A DNA stretch of 64,000 nt. It comes from Alphaproteobacteria bacterium. Lineage in GTDB: Bacteria > Pseudomonadota > Alphaproteobacteria > Rs-D84. The translations under genes were made by a program, and so were the position numbers. The stretch spans positions 248,736 through 312,735 of the forward strand of contig WRCC01000002.1 of the NCBI GenBank assembly GCA_009784235.1, in the 5' to 3' direction. Below are positions 8,992-18,300 of this stretch, one piece after another (the first letter of the stretch is position 1; each line of letters starts with the position of its first letter). The notes below the pieces were generated by a model, which had not been told where the DNA came from, did no database searches, and saw only the letters and a program-made list of their open reading frames with translations.

Positions 8992-10067
8992 GCGACCAAG
9001 TCTATCAACAAGCGGTCCAGAAACAAAACGGAACTTCGTCCTATGTGAATATGCGTATCATCGACAATAAATTTATTCGGGTTGGCATGCACAAAATCCC
9101 AATTGATTGCAGCGCGCACATCAGGCGTCAATTCCACGCCGCACATTGTTCGCAATCCGGTAATAATTTTTTCAACTGCGCGGTCGTGATTTGATAATGG
9201 TTTGATATTTAATTTATTATTTATTATTTTGGTCTCGAACCATTGGCTGTCAATTAACACGCGGCCGGCGGCGGATTCGCCAATGCCAATATACGGTTCG
9301 CCCGCCCAAATATTTTGATTGTGGTGGCATTCAAAACCCGCGCGCGCATAGTTTGAAACTTCATATCGGGGCAGGGCAGGCGCCAAAATTTCATCAATTT
9401 TTTCATACATCGCTGCGGCCGTATCATCATCGATTTTTTGTACGCCGCGCATGGCCAATGGTGTCCCTGGCTCAATCAACAATTCATAAAGTGAGACGTG
9501 CCGCAATCCCAAATCCAGAATCCCACGGCAAGTTTTTTCGACCGACGCGACCGACTGGCCCGGTAACCCGTATATAAAATCACCGGATGTGTTCAGGCCA
9601 AAATCTTGGGCTATTTTTATTAATTTAATTGCATCGTTGGCGCTGTGCGTGCGCCCCAAGAATTTCAATTCATTATCATCAAAAGACTGTACGCCGACGG
9701 ACAATCGGTTAACGCCCGCATCCATAAATTCGCGAAGTCGCGCCGCGCACAATGTACCCGGGTTTGATTCAATTGTAATTTCTGCATCCGGCAAAATATC
9801 AAACGTTTCGCGCGCAGCATCCATGATACGTGCAAACACATCGGTCGGCATTAATGAAGGCGTTCCGCCACCGAAAAATATCGTCGGCACCGCGCACCGG
9901 CCTAGTCGCCCCGACCAATATTTTATATCGGAAATAATTTGCGCCGAATATGCATTCCAATCTGGTTTGCATACCACTGAATGAAACGCACAATAAGCGC
10001 ATTTGCTGGCACAAAACGGAACATGAATATAAAGATTGTGTGGTCTGGTTATTGTATGCTCGGTCAA
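8988..10067 (-). CDS. hemW: Radical SAM heme chaperone HemW
   Basis: 359 residues if the TTG at 10067 is the start. HemW is a radical SAM protein that binds haem and delivers it to membrane enzymes; it was long annotated as a coproporphyrinogen oxidase. The 4Fe-4S motif CASKCAYC is at residues 19-26, followed by GGGTPSLM, VGVQSFDD and the C-terminal YEVSNYARAGFECHHN signature of HemW. No ATG exists at a sensible distance. The longer frame runs through an intergenic inverted repeat and into the tRNA-Leu gene and must be wrong. The proposed TTG lies inside the repeat arm. Confidence 0.88.
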   Translation of the reverse strand: MTEHTITRPHNLYIHVPFCASKCAYCAFHSVVCKPDWNAYSAQIISDIKYWSGRLGRCAVPTIFFGGGTPSLMPTDVFARIMDAARETFDILPDAEITIESNPGTLCAARLREFMDAGVNRLSVGVQSFDDNELKFLGRTHSANDAIKLIKIAQDFGLNTSGDFIYGLPGQSVASVEKTCRGILDLGLRHVSLYELLIEPGTPLAMRGVQKIDDDTAAAMYEKIDEILAPALPRYEVSNYARAGFECHHNQNIWAGEPYIGIGESAAGRVLIDSQWFETKIINNKLNIKPLSNHDRAVEKIITGLRTMCGVELTPDVRAAINWDFVHANPNKFIVDDTHIHIGRSSVLFLDRLLIDLVA

Positions 10068-10186
10068 AGTTCCCCTCCTTTGGAGGGGTGCGGCAAAGCC
10101 GTGGGGTGGTTTACGGTGTATCCGATAGCTTGGGTAAACCACCCCAGCCTGCGGCCACCCCTCCAAAGGAGGGGAACTTTGACCGA
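10059..10186. repeat. Long imperfect inverted repeat (128 bp), MITE/REP-like
   Basis: The left arm begins CTCGGTCAAAGTTCCCCTCC at 10059. The right arm is its reverse complement ending GACCGAG at 10186. Arms of roughly 55 bases share most positions, including GGGGTGGTTTA near the centre. Each arm also contains its own small palindrome (CCCCTCC...GGAGGGG). A half-copy of the arm recurs at 46072-46105, so the sequence is a dispersed element. It sits between tRNA-Leu and hemW and supplies the hemW start codon. Confidence 0.75.
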
Positions 10187-10199
10187 GCCGTATAAAACT

Positions 10200-10284
10200 T
10201 GGTGGGCATAGAGGGACTTGAACCCCCACGAGTTTCCTCACTGGAACCTAAATCCAGCGCGTCTGCCAATTTCGCCATATGCCC
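10200..10284 (-). tRNA. tRNA-Leu (UAG)
   Basis: The minus strand reads GGGCATA...ATGCCCACCA with a 7-bp acceptor stem. The anticodon loop TTTAGGT between CTGGA and TCCAG gives UAG. A long variable arm (GTGAGGAAACTCGT), GGTTCAAGTCC T-loop and encoded CCA are visible. Confidence 0.95.
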
Positions 10285-10364
10285 AGAATGTACATTCTAC
10301 ATACTGAATAATAAAGTTCAAGTTAAATCATAAATGCGGTACACAAATACCACACTGATTTTTC

Positions 10365-10393
10365 TTGACATTTCGGGCTTTGCATTGCATAAT
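10365..10393 (+). promoter_or_regulatory. Strong sigma70 promoter of rplM-rpsI
   Basis: Consensus TTGACA at 10365-10370, 17-base spacer, CATAAT at 10388-10393, about 30 bases before the rplM start. Confidence 0.8.
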
Positions 10394-10423
10394 TGCCGGG
10401 CAAAAACAAAGAGGTTAATCAAT

Positions 10424-10900
10424 ATGATAACAAAATCAACGAAATCGTTGAAAGCGTCAGAGCTGACATCCGAATGGATTCTGATTGATGCGACCGACGT
10501 CGTTCTGGGCCGCTTGGCCGCGTATGTCGCGACCATTCTGCGCGGAAAACATAAACCGACATTTACACCGCACATGAATTGCGGCGACAATGTCATCATC
10601 ATCAATGCAGACAAAGTTGCATTGACTGGCAAAAAAGCCGAAAAGACTAAATTTTTCTGGCACACTGGCTGGGTCGGCGGAATCAAAGAACGCACGATGG
10701 GCCAAATGCGCGAAGAAAAGCCAACAAAAATGGTCGAATTGGCTGTTAAACGTATGATTGGCCGCCGTACATCGGTTGCTTTGGCGAATGACCGTTTGAA
10801 CCGCTTGCACGTATATGCCGGTGCGGAACACAAACATTCTGCGCAAAAACCGAAATTGGTTGATTTCGGCGCGATGAATCAAAAGAATAAAAGGGGTTAA
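10424..10900 (+). CDS. rplM: 50S ribosomal protein L13
   Basis: 158 residues from the ATG at 10424 (MITKSTKSLKASEL), preceded by AGAGGTTAATC; the upstream in-frame extension overlaps the promoter. Conserved L13 motifs include WILIDATDVVLGRLAAYVA, GDNVIIINADKVALTGKK, and RMIGRRTSVALANDRLNRLHVYAG. It is a primary-binding large-subunit protein. rpsI starts 3 bases after its stop, the universal bacterial rplM-rpsI pair. Confidence 0.97.
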   Translation: MITKSTKSLKASELTSEWILIDATDVVLGRLAAYVATILRGKHKPTFTPHMNCGDNVIIINADKVALTGKKAEKTKFFWHTGWVGGIKERTMGQMREEKPTKMVELAVKRMIGRRTSVALANDRLNRLHVYAGAEHKHSAQKPKLVDFGAMNQKNKRG

Positions 10901-10903
10901 GAA

Positions 10904-11482
10904 ATGACTGATACAGTAAAAAAAGCAGCCGCGAAACCAGCGGCGGAAAAGAAAGTCGCAGCCCCGAAAAAAGTAGCAGCGCCAAAGGTTGCAGCTGAAA
11001 AGAAAGTAGCCGCACCGAAAGTCGAAAAAGCAGCGCCGGCCGCAAAACCGGTTGCGAAAGCTGCTGCACCCAAAGCCGAAAAAGCACCAAAAATGACGAA
11101 CGTCACGTATGCCACCGGCAAACGTAAAGATGCGGTTGCGCGCGTGTATTTGGCACCGGGCAAAGGCGATGTCACCGTTAACGGCATGCCAATGTCTGAA
11201 TATTTCAAACGTCCGGTTATGCAGATGATTCTGCGCCAACCGTTCGGCATTGCAAAACGCGACGGTCAATATGATGTTCGCGCATTTGCATCTGGCGGCG
11301 GTCTGAGCGGCCAAGCCGGCGCGGTAAAACATGGAATTTCCAAAGCTTTGTCGATTGCAGACCCGGAAACACGCGGTGCGTTGAAAGCAGCTGGATTCCT
11401 GACCCGCGACAGCCGCGTTGTGGAACGTAAGAAATTCGGTTTCCGCAAGGCACGTCGTTCGACACAGTTCAGCAAACGTTAA
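10904..11482 (+). CDS. rpsI: 30S ribosomal protein S9 with Ala/Lys-rich N-terminal extension
   Basis: 192 residues. Residues about 67-192 are a complete S9: [50 protein letters not shown] and the C-terminal [16 protein letters not shown] whose tail reaches the P-site tRNA. Residues 1-65 are a low-complexity stretch built from KKVAAPK/AAEKK units, resembling histone H1-like tails. Normal S9 is about 130 residues. The extension is in frame, with GGGGTTAAGAA as ribosome binding site before the first ATG, so it appears translated. Its composition resembles the H1-like protein at 58495. Confidence 0.95.
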   Translation: MTDTVKKAAAKPAAEKKVAAPKKVAAPKVAAEKKVAAPKVEKAAPAAKPVAKAAAPKAEKAPKMTNVTYATGKRKDAVARVYLAPGKGDVTVNGMPMSEYFKRPVMQMILRQPFGIAKRDGQYDVRAFASGGGLSGQAGAVKHGISKALSIADPETRGALKAAGFLTRDSRVVERKKFGFRKARRSTQFSKR

Positions 11483-11494
11483 TATTATGTGTCA

Positions 11495-11532
11495 TCCCGC
11501 ATAAATTCCGCTTCGGCGGAATTTATGCGGGA
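11495..11532. repeat. Perfect 17-bp stem hairpin between rpsI and tig
   Basis: Arms 11495-11511 and 11516-11532 are exact reverse complements around a TTCG loop (TCCCGCATAAATTCCGC and its complement). No T-tract follows, so it is more like a REP-type palindrome or mRNA stabiliser than a terminator. A false N-terminal extension of tig reads through it. Confidence 0.75.
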
Positions 11533-11557
11533 CCTTGTTAATACAGGGGAGTATAAA

Positions 11558-12844
11558 ATGTTTAAAAAAGAAAAAATCAAAGATTTACATTATATTGTAT
11601 CGGGTGTTTTGACCGCGGCGGAAATTCAGGCTGCGACCGATGAAGTATTGGTAAAATACGGCGAAAAGGCCAAAATTCCAGGATTTCGTCCAGGCAAAGT
11701 TCCGCTGGCTGTTCTGCGCCAAAAATACGGCGCGTCTGCGTTCGGTGAATCTGTGGACAAAGCCATCAATGCCGATTTGGATGCGTATGTAAAAGATAAA
11801 AAAATTCGCTTGGCCGGCGCGCCAAAAGCAGACATGGGCGCGGTCGAAATGGGCGCGGATATTGAATATACATTGGAATTCGATATTTTGCCGACATTGC
11901 CGGAATTCGATTTGGAAAAATTTACGTTGACCAAGAAAGTTGCCAAAGTCGAAGATTCCGAAGTAAAAAAGTCACTTGAAAATTTGCGCAAATCGCGCGC
12001 GACATCTGAAAAACAAGATGCAAAATACAGCGCGGCCGATGGCGACGTTGTTGTTATTGATTTCAAAGGATTTGTAAAGGATGAAGCATTCGAAGGCGGC
12101 GAAGCAAAAAAGCATCGTCTGATTCTGGGCAGTGGTTCGTTCATACCTGGATTCGAAGAAAAAATCATCGGTCACAAAACCGGCGATAAATTCGATATCA
12201 AAGTCAAATTTCCAAAAGAATATCATTCCAAAGATTTGGCGGGCAAAGATGCGAAATTCGAAATCGAAATTCACGAAATCCGCAAACACAATCTGCCAGA
12301 CCTGAATGATGCGCTTGCCGCCGAAGTTGGATTTAAAACCGTCAAAGAATTGGCCGACCATGTTAAAAAAATCTTGGGCGAACAATACGAAGACGCGGCG
12401 ATGCGCGAAATGCGCAATGAATTGCTGGATATCTTGGCGGACAAAGTTAAATTGGATATTCCGGAAACTTTGGTCAATCAAGAAGTCGAAATGGCCAAAA
12501 ACGAATTGGCCCAGCGCGATGCGTCCGAAAAATTCGATGAAAAGAAAGAACAAAAAGACGCGCAGCGTCGTGTAAAGCTTGGTTTGATTCTGGCCGAATG
12601 GGGCAGTGCGAACAAAGTCGAAGTCACGCGCGATGATTTGCAGAAAGCAATTTGGGCCGAAGCATCACGTTACCCAGACCCACAGCAAGTGTTTGAATTC
12701 TATAACAAGAATCCAAATGCATTGTCCATGGTTCGCGGAATGTTATTCGAACAGAAAGCGTTAGATGCAATGATTGCAAAAACCAAAACCAAAGAAAAAT
12801 CGGTCAAGCCGGATGATTTATTCAAACAAGCAGAACCGAAATAA
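11558..12844 (+). CDS. tig: Trigger factor
   Basis: 428 residues from the ATG at 11558, which has AGGGGAG 7 bases upstream. Trigger factor is the ribosome-bound chaperone and prolyl isomerase. The ribosome-binding loop is FRPGKVPLAVLRQKYG near residues 45-60. The FKBP-type isomerase domain spans about 150-235 (GDVVVIDFKGF, SGSFIPGFEEKIIGHKTGD). The helical C-terminal chaperone domain follows. The Lys/Glu-rich tail is slightly long. A terminator follows at 12843-12873. There is no clpP or clpX next to it in this window, unlike many relatives. Confidence 0.95.
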   Translation: MFKKEKIKDLHYIVSGVLTAAEIQAATDEVLVKYGEKAKIPGFRPGKVPLAVLRQKYGASAFGESVDKAINADLDAYVKDKKIRLAGAPKADMGAVEMGADIEYTLEFDILPTLPEFDLEKFTLTKKVAKVEDSEVKKSLENLRKSRATSEKQDAKYSAADGDVVVIDFKGFVKDEAFEGGEAKKHRLILGSGSFIPGFEEKIIGHKTGDKFDIKVKFPKEYHSKDLAGKDAKFEIEIHEIRKHNLPDLNDALAAEVGFKTVKELADHVKKILGEQYEDAAMREMRNELLDILADKVKLDIPETLVNQEVEMAKNELAQRDASEKFDEKKEQKDAQRRVKLGLILAEWGSANKVEVTRDDLQKAIWAEASRYPDPQQVFEFYNKNPNALSMVRGMLFEQKALDAMIAKTKTKEKSVKPDDLFKQAEPK

Positions 12845-12873
12845 AAAAATCCCGCATTACGCGGGATTTTTTA
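12843..12873 (+). terminator. Terminator after tig
   Basis: ATCCCGC-ATTAC-GCGGGAT stem with flanking A and T tracts. Confidence 0.85.
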
Positions 12874-12976
12874 ATCAAATGAATGGCTGGTCAAACAAAC
12901 ACAATATTTGTTACTTATCCCTTTTACCGTTTTCCTTTTTATGATATAATTGCGTAAAGAATATAGGGGAAAATAT

Positions 12977-15094
12977 ATGCAAAATAAAAGATTGCTGTTG
13001 TTGGCCATTGGATTTATTGGCGTGTCTGGGTTGGCGTATGCCGCGGCGCCGGCGATGACTGGCGGACGCACTGGCGGGACAACTGCGCCGGGTGCGGCGC
13101 CGACCGCACGTATGGTATCGATGCCAAGCATGCCTGGATTGGGTGGCGCGGGCGTTGGAAATCTGCAAACACAAAATCTGCCGACTGGCCCAGGTGTTAC
13201 CAATCCGCCACCACCACCTCCGCCACCCCCACCAACACCGTGTCCGGATGGCAGTGCGCGTCCATCAAACGGAATATGTTTATGTCCGGATGGTACCAAT
13301 ATGCCGTCAAATGGCGTATGTCCACAGGTACCGGGCAAATGCCCAGATGGCAGCAATCGACCATCAAACGGAATATGTTTATGTCCTGATGGCACCACAA
13401 TGCCTGCGAATGGAAAATGTCCATCAGCCCCGTCCGAATGTCCAGACGGCGGTGTGCGCAATTCCACATATACAGTTGATAATTGCATGAACGATGTTTT
13501 GACGTGCGTGAATGGAACTCTGCCGGGTGGATTGAATGATTTATATAATCCGGATTTGCGCTTTGCCATTGAAAACGGCATGAATCTGTGTGCGCCCCAG
13601 GTTGATTTTTGTATTAAAAACGTCCGCAAAAATTGCCGGAATGTATATCGCAGCGCAGCGAATGTCTGGATTGATTTTAATTCGCGTGTTGTGCAACCCA
13701 GCTATTTTGCATTTATCCTGCGCAAAACTGGCCTGACACCGAACCAGGCAGAAAATACATGCTTGCTGCTGGACCGCAATACGTATGGAACTTCGTTTGC
13801 CGCAGTCGCGAATTCCGGCGCCACCACCACCGAATATAATCGCATGGTTATGGGATTTGGCGGTTTGGGCCCGTCCAAAGATAATCCGATGGGCGCGACC
13901 GTTAATACTGGACATCCGGGTGTGGATGGCCAGCGCGGACATTACGCGCGATGGGATGCAACGACCGGCGAATGTTTAATTCGCGTTGCCGCATATCATA
14001 ATAATAACCTGATTACCAACAAGTGGCTGTTCGGTGGCGATGACCGTAATGCCGAAGCTTGGCGTCCGGCGGGTACCAGTTTCGGATGCAATCGCGACTT
14101 GTTCGGATTTGGATTGCTGACCAATACCAAAGATGTTGCAGCAGTTGGAATTGGCGGCGGTACGTTGGTTGGTGCCGGTACCGGCGCGATTATCGGTGCC
14201 GCCCGCAAAAACACGTTTGATTGCGATGCAGGCGACTTGAAAGATTTGGCAGAAGAAATTCGCAGCGCAAATCTGGCCGGTGGATTGTCCATATATATGC
14301 ACAATGAAATTACATCGGCGCAGTTGGCATCAAGCGGTTTGACGTTCCAACAATGCCGGGATATTTTGGCGCTGCGTGATATGGTGTCCAAGGCGAAAAA
14401 CGACCCATGCTTTAATGCAGGCAGCGCGGTAACGGCCGCGGTAGACCACAGGTTGCGGGTCACGACCACGGACGGCCAAGTTATAGTTAATGAATCCGCG
14501 AACAGGACGGCCGGAAACAATCAATGTGTGGATTGGTGGGTAGAACTTATCACAAGCAACAGCCTGCGCTGTCCACCGCATAACAGTGACTGTGTGACAA
14601 CTGCGGAATTCACGCGTGCGGTTAATAATCTGGAATCTATGCTGAACCAATTGCCATCTTTGGAAGGCCGCGACAGCAAAGCCGGCCAGGGCGCACTGAT
14701 TGGCGCGGGTGTTGGTGCAGGTGCGGGCGGACTTGCCACACTGATTAATTCGTTCATTGAACGCGACCGTATATCATGCCGCATTGGTGATGATTTGGGT
14801 CGGGTCAGCTATAACCGTTCGGGCAAGATTGATTCATTGAAAGATTTCTATATCAAATGGAATCTGGAATTGCCGGATACGATTATGCCAACGGGCAAGG
14901 TTACAGATTGTAAAGATTGGCAGCGCATCTGTGGCACATTCCGCGAAGCTTGGGCCTGCAACGCCGTCCAGATTAATTATCATCCGGCAGACGCAAAAAC
15001 TGCAACGCTGATTGATACAGCATGCAGAATGCAGGGCAGTGTTTGCACAGTCAACATGCCTGTGGCAATCAGTCACGGCGCGTGCGAAGAATAA
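12977..15094 (+). CDS. Large Cys-rich secreted protein with CPDG repeats
   Basis: 705 residues from the ATG at 12977 (TAGGGGAAAATAT upstream). The signal peptide is LLLLAIGFIGVSGLAYAA. A Gly/Ala/Thr-rich linker and a run of nine or ten Pro near residue 77 follow. Then come four imperfect Cys repeats of the type CPDGS..PSNGIC and CLCPDGT..PSNGVC (residues about 87-160), like small disulfide modules of surface proteins. The remaining ~540 residues carry about 20 Cys and two Gly-zipper hydrophobic segments (GGGTLVGAGTGAIIGAA, GALIGAGVGAGAGGLAT) that could insert in a membrane. The family is unknown to me. Architecture resembles the protein at 21560. Confidence 0.7.
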   Translation: MQNKRLLLLAIGFIGVSGLAYAAAPAMTGGRTGGTTAPGAAPTARMVSMPSMPGLGGAGVGNLQTQNLPTGPGVTNPPPPPPPPPPTPCPDGSARPSNGICLCPDGTNMPSNGVCPQVPGKCPDGSNRPSNGICLCPDGTTMPANGKCPSAPSECPDGGVRNSTYTVDNCMNDVLTCVNGTLPGGLNDLYNPDLRFAIENGMNLCAPQVDFCIKNVRKNCRNVYRSAANVWIDFNSRVVQPSYFAFILRKTGLTPNQAENTCLLLDRNTYGTSFAAVANSGATTTEYNRMVMGFGGLGPSKDNPMGATVNTGHPGVDGQRGHYARWDATTGECLIRVAAYHNNNLITNKWLFGGDDRNAEAWRPAGTSFGCNRDLFGFGLLTNTKDVAAVGIGGGTLVGAGTGAIIGAARKNTFDCDAGDLKDLAEEIRSANLAGGLSIYMHNEITSAQLASSGLTFQQCRDILALRDMVSKAKNDPCFNAGSAVTAAVDHRLRVTTTDGQVIVNESANRTAGNNQCVDWWVELITSNSLRCPPHNSDCVTTAEFTRAVNNLESMLNQLPSLEGRDSKAGQGALIGAGVGAGAGGLATLINSFIERDRISCRIGDDLGRVSYNRSGKIDSLKDFYIKWNLELPDTIMPTGKVTDCKDWQRICGTFREAWACNAVQINYHPADAKTATLIDTACRMQGSVCTVNMPVAISHGACEE

Positions 15095-15119
15095 AAAACG
15101 CCCCAAAGGGCGTTTTTTA
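15093..15119 (+). terminator. Terminator after the CPDG-repeat protein
   Basis: AACGCCC-CAAA-GGGCGTT hairpin followed by T6. Confidence 0.85.
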
Positions 15120-15123
15120 ATAC

Positions 15124-15151
15124 TTGAAATCCGCCGGCGCGTGTGTATAAT
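15124..15151 (+). promoter_or_regulatory. Promoter of tRNA-Thr
   Basis: TTGAAA at 15124-15129, 16-base spacer, TATAAT at 15146-15151, 9 bases before the tRNA. Confidence 0.7.
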
Positions 15152-15160
15152 AGGCCCCGT

Positions 15161-15236
15161 GCCGATTTAGCTCAGCTGGTAGAGCACCTCATTCGTAATG
15201 AGGGGGTCGTAAGTTCGAATCTTATAATCGGCACCA
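15161..15236 (+). tRNA. tRNA-Thr (CGU)
   Basis: Starts GCCGATTTAGCTCAGC; anticodon loop TTCGTAA between CCTCA and TGAGG gives CGU; the T-arm is followed by ATAATCGGCACCA with encoded CCA. A terminator hairpin (GCGAACGC/GCGTTCGT plus T6) follows at 15247-15271. Confidence 0.95.
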
Positions 15237-15246
15237 GAAACTTTTT

Positions 15247-15271
15247 GCGAACGCTTTGGCGTTCGTTTTTT
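15247..15271 (+). terminator. Terminator after tRNA-Thr
   Basis: GCGAACGC-TTTG-GCGTTCGT stem followed by T-tract. Confidence 0.8.
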
Positions 15272-15305
15272 CATAGGCATTCTCTCCAATATTTTCCATT
15301 TCTGA

Positions 15306-15323
15306 TTTGAATTATAATTCAAA
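15306..15323 (+). promoter_or_regulatory. Perfect 18-bp palindrome at the autotransporter promoter
   Basis: TTTGAATTATAATTCAAA is exactly self-complementary and contains TATAAT at 15313-15318, 25 bases upstream of the autotransporter start. It may be an operator; no regulator is identified. Confidence 0.5.
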
Positions 15324-15342
15324 AAACAGGGGGGCCTGGGAT

Positions 15343-18300
15343 ATGAATAAAAATATTATTTCATTAACATTAATATCAACATTTATTATTCCGACCGCAT
15401 ACGCGACCAGCATCGCTTTGCCATCGGGCACAACAACATGGACCACGGACCAGGTGTTCGATTCCAATGGCCGTACCACGGCGATGACCAGTGCTGCAAT
15501 TCGTGCCAATGGAACAAATGCCGTTATTACAAACAGCGCGAATATAAACGCAACAAACAGTATGGCGGGTGTACTGGCATTTGGTGGTGGCACCATTACC
15601 ATAAATAATACCGGTGATTATACATTGACGGCGACCGGGAATTATATCAACCCAGCCCAAAATGACGGTGGCGCGGGAATTCAAGCCGGAACCGAAACAC
15701 TGGACGGCGGTTACACTATTGGTCATATAAATATCAATGGCATGAACATAGTTGCCAGTAATAACCAACGCGGTGTGTTTGCGGCAAACGGAACAATTAA
15801 TCTGATTGGCGCAACTGGACTTTCATCGCCGAATACTTTGACAGTTTGGGATAATAATCATGGGTCGTTCAGCGGTGGAATAATATCAACCGGCGTTGGC
15901 GGCGTAACGGCTTTGATTAACATAGAAAACATGGATATCAACGTTGGTGGCGCGCAACAGCATGGAATCCAAGCGTTTAACGGCGGCGATGTTACGATAA
16001 TCGGCTTGTCCGATGGTTCCAATACAATTACAGCGACAAATAATCAAATTAATAATATGGGGAATGCGATTTATTCATCAGGCGCCGGTTCTGTTATGAC
16101 CATTAACAATATGAATATAATCGAAAGCGGCAGTATGTACGGTATCATCGCCGACAACCTGGGCGTTATGAATATAACAGGATTGGCAGATGGCAGTAAC
16201 AGCATCAGCGTCACGAACAACGCGATGGGAACAACTGGCGTTGGAATTTATGCGTCGGGCAACCCCAGTGGTGCAAGCGCCGGCGCATCTAAAATTAACA
16301 TAAGCAATACAAGCATTACATCCGACGGTAACTATGGCTATGGCGTTATGGCGACCGGAAACGCGCAGATAAATATAACCGGCGTTGCAGGAAATACATT
16401 TTCTGCATCTGGAAACGGTTCGGGGCTGTATATAAATAATAACGCGAACAATGTGATAAGCATCACCGGATTTGATTCAATTGCTTTGAACAACAATACA
16501 ATCGGGTCCGGTACGTCAAAGCAAACCGCGGGCAACGGCCAAATAATATTACAGGCGGGAACGATTACGGCCAGCGGAAATAACGGAAACGGATTGTCCG
16601 TCTTGGCCGGGGATTCTGTAACCGCGGGCGCGGGCGGATTGTTTGCCGATGGAAACAAATCAACGGGGATAATTGCAAATACTGGTGGAAATTTAATTTT
16701 GAACGGCGGTGCAATGTCCGCATCCAATAACGGTGCTTACGGATTGGTGATAACGGGCGGAACAACGGTAACATTAAATGGCGCGGGCAATGCGTTTACA
16801 TTTAATAACAACGTTGGCGATGGTATCATGGTATTCAATACCACCAGCATATTGAATATCAGCGATGCCGCAATATCAGCTTTAACAAACAGTGGGTTTG
16901 GCATAAACAATATCGGCACAGTAAATTTCAGCAATACCGTTTCCGTTGACGGGGTAATCGCAGGGAACGGAATTATCACCAATACCGGAAATCTTGCGTT
17001 GTTGTCCGATGATTCTGCATTTACCGGAATATTTAATCAGACCGCTGGGGAAACGACAGTCGGTGTGTCCGCACGCATGCTGGGTGGCACAAATAATATA
17101 TCGAACAGCACGCTGAACGTTACCAGTATTGCGGGAATATATTATAATGCGACATTGGGTACGAATGGCATATTGAATAATTACAGCGCACTGATTGCTG
17201 CGCAGAATATTGACACGTCAAAGATTTCATTTGCGGCGGGCGCGACGGGCGCAACAATGAACTTTGGACGTGATGCTACATTGGCGGCAGCAAATAATTT
17301 GGCAAATTATAATCTGACCGGATATATCGCGAATAGTGCGGGTAATACGGTGTCGTTCAGTGATTCGAATATATCGTTTGACCCGACGAATATGGCGGGT
17401 GTTACGACCTATGATTTTACGGATGGCACAAATTATGTATTCAATGATTCAGTAATTGATTTAACCAACACAGGAACCAACGTGCGCACGTTCAATGTCG
17501 GAAATATGGCGACGTACAATTCGACATTGTCGTTCAGCCTGATGCTGACTGGATCGGGTAATCCATACACAGAATTTATATCTGATAAATTAAATGTGAC
17601 GAATTATACCGGTGACACGTTGGCGTTGGGCACGATTAAGATATTGAACCCAAGCGCCGAAGACGGATTGACCGGACCATTCTATATCCAAGACATATTA
17701 TCCGGCGCACAATTTACAGCGGGACAAACCGCATCATTCGCAACGACCGTATATCAATATCTTGCGACAGTTGATGCGCCGCAAACCGGATTAGAATTGG
17801 ATATAGTCGGTGAATCAGATGAAAATTCATTGTATATAATGAATGACAATTATCACAGCGCGGGTGTTCGCGGATTTAATTTCTCGTTGACGAATGAAAC
17901 ATACAATATCGGAAAAAGTTTGTCTGCCACAAATGCTGGCACATTCGTTGTCCAAGGATACAATGATGACGCAACGAACAGTATATTGTCCGGGGAAATC
18001 TTGGCGGGATATTATGGGGGGCAAAATCTCAAAGGTTCGTTCTTTAATTTGTCTGGTCTTAATGGCGATGTCGCATTTACATTGCAAAATTTAACGATCC
18101 AGGATGCATATACTTTTGCGGGCGACGATATTACCTTCGGTGATTCCAGCGACCCTGCGTATGATTCCGGTCCGAATGGTAACGACGGATATGGTTCAGT
18201 GCTGAAAATCACTGACGCAAATTCCACGGCATTAATACAAAATGTAATTGCCCAACGTAATACAGCACAATTCGAGGGTGGTGCGATATATGCGATGGAT

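Noticed and set aside
10068-10241. N-terminal extension of HemW
   Set aside because: It would translate the inverted repeat and part of tRNA-Leu; HemW homology begins only after the TTG at 10067.
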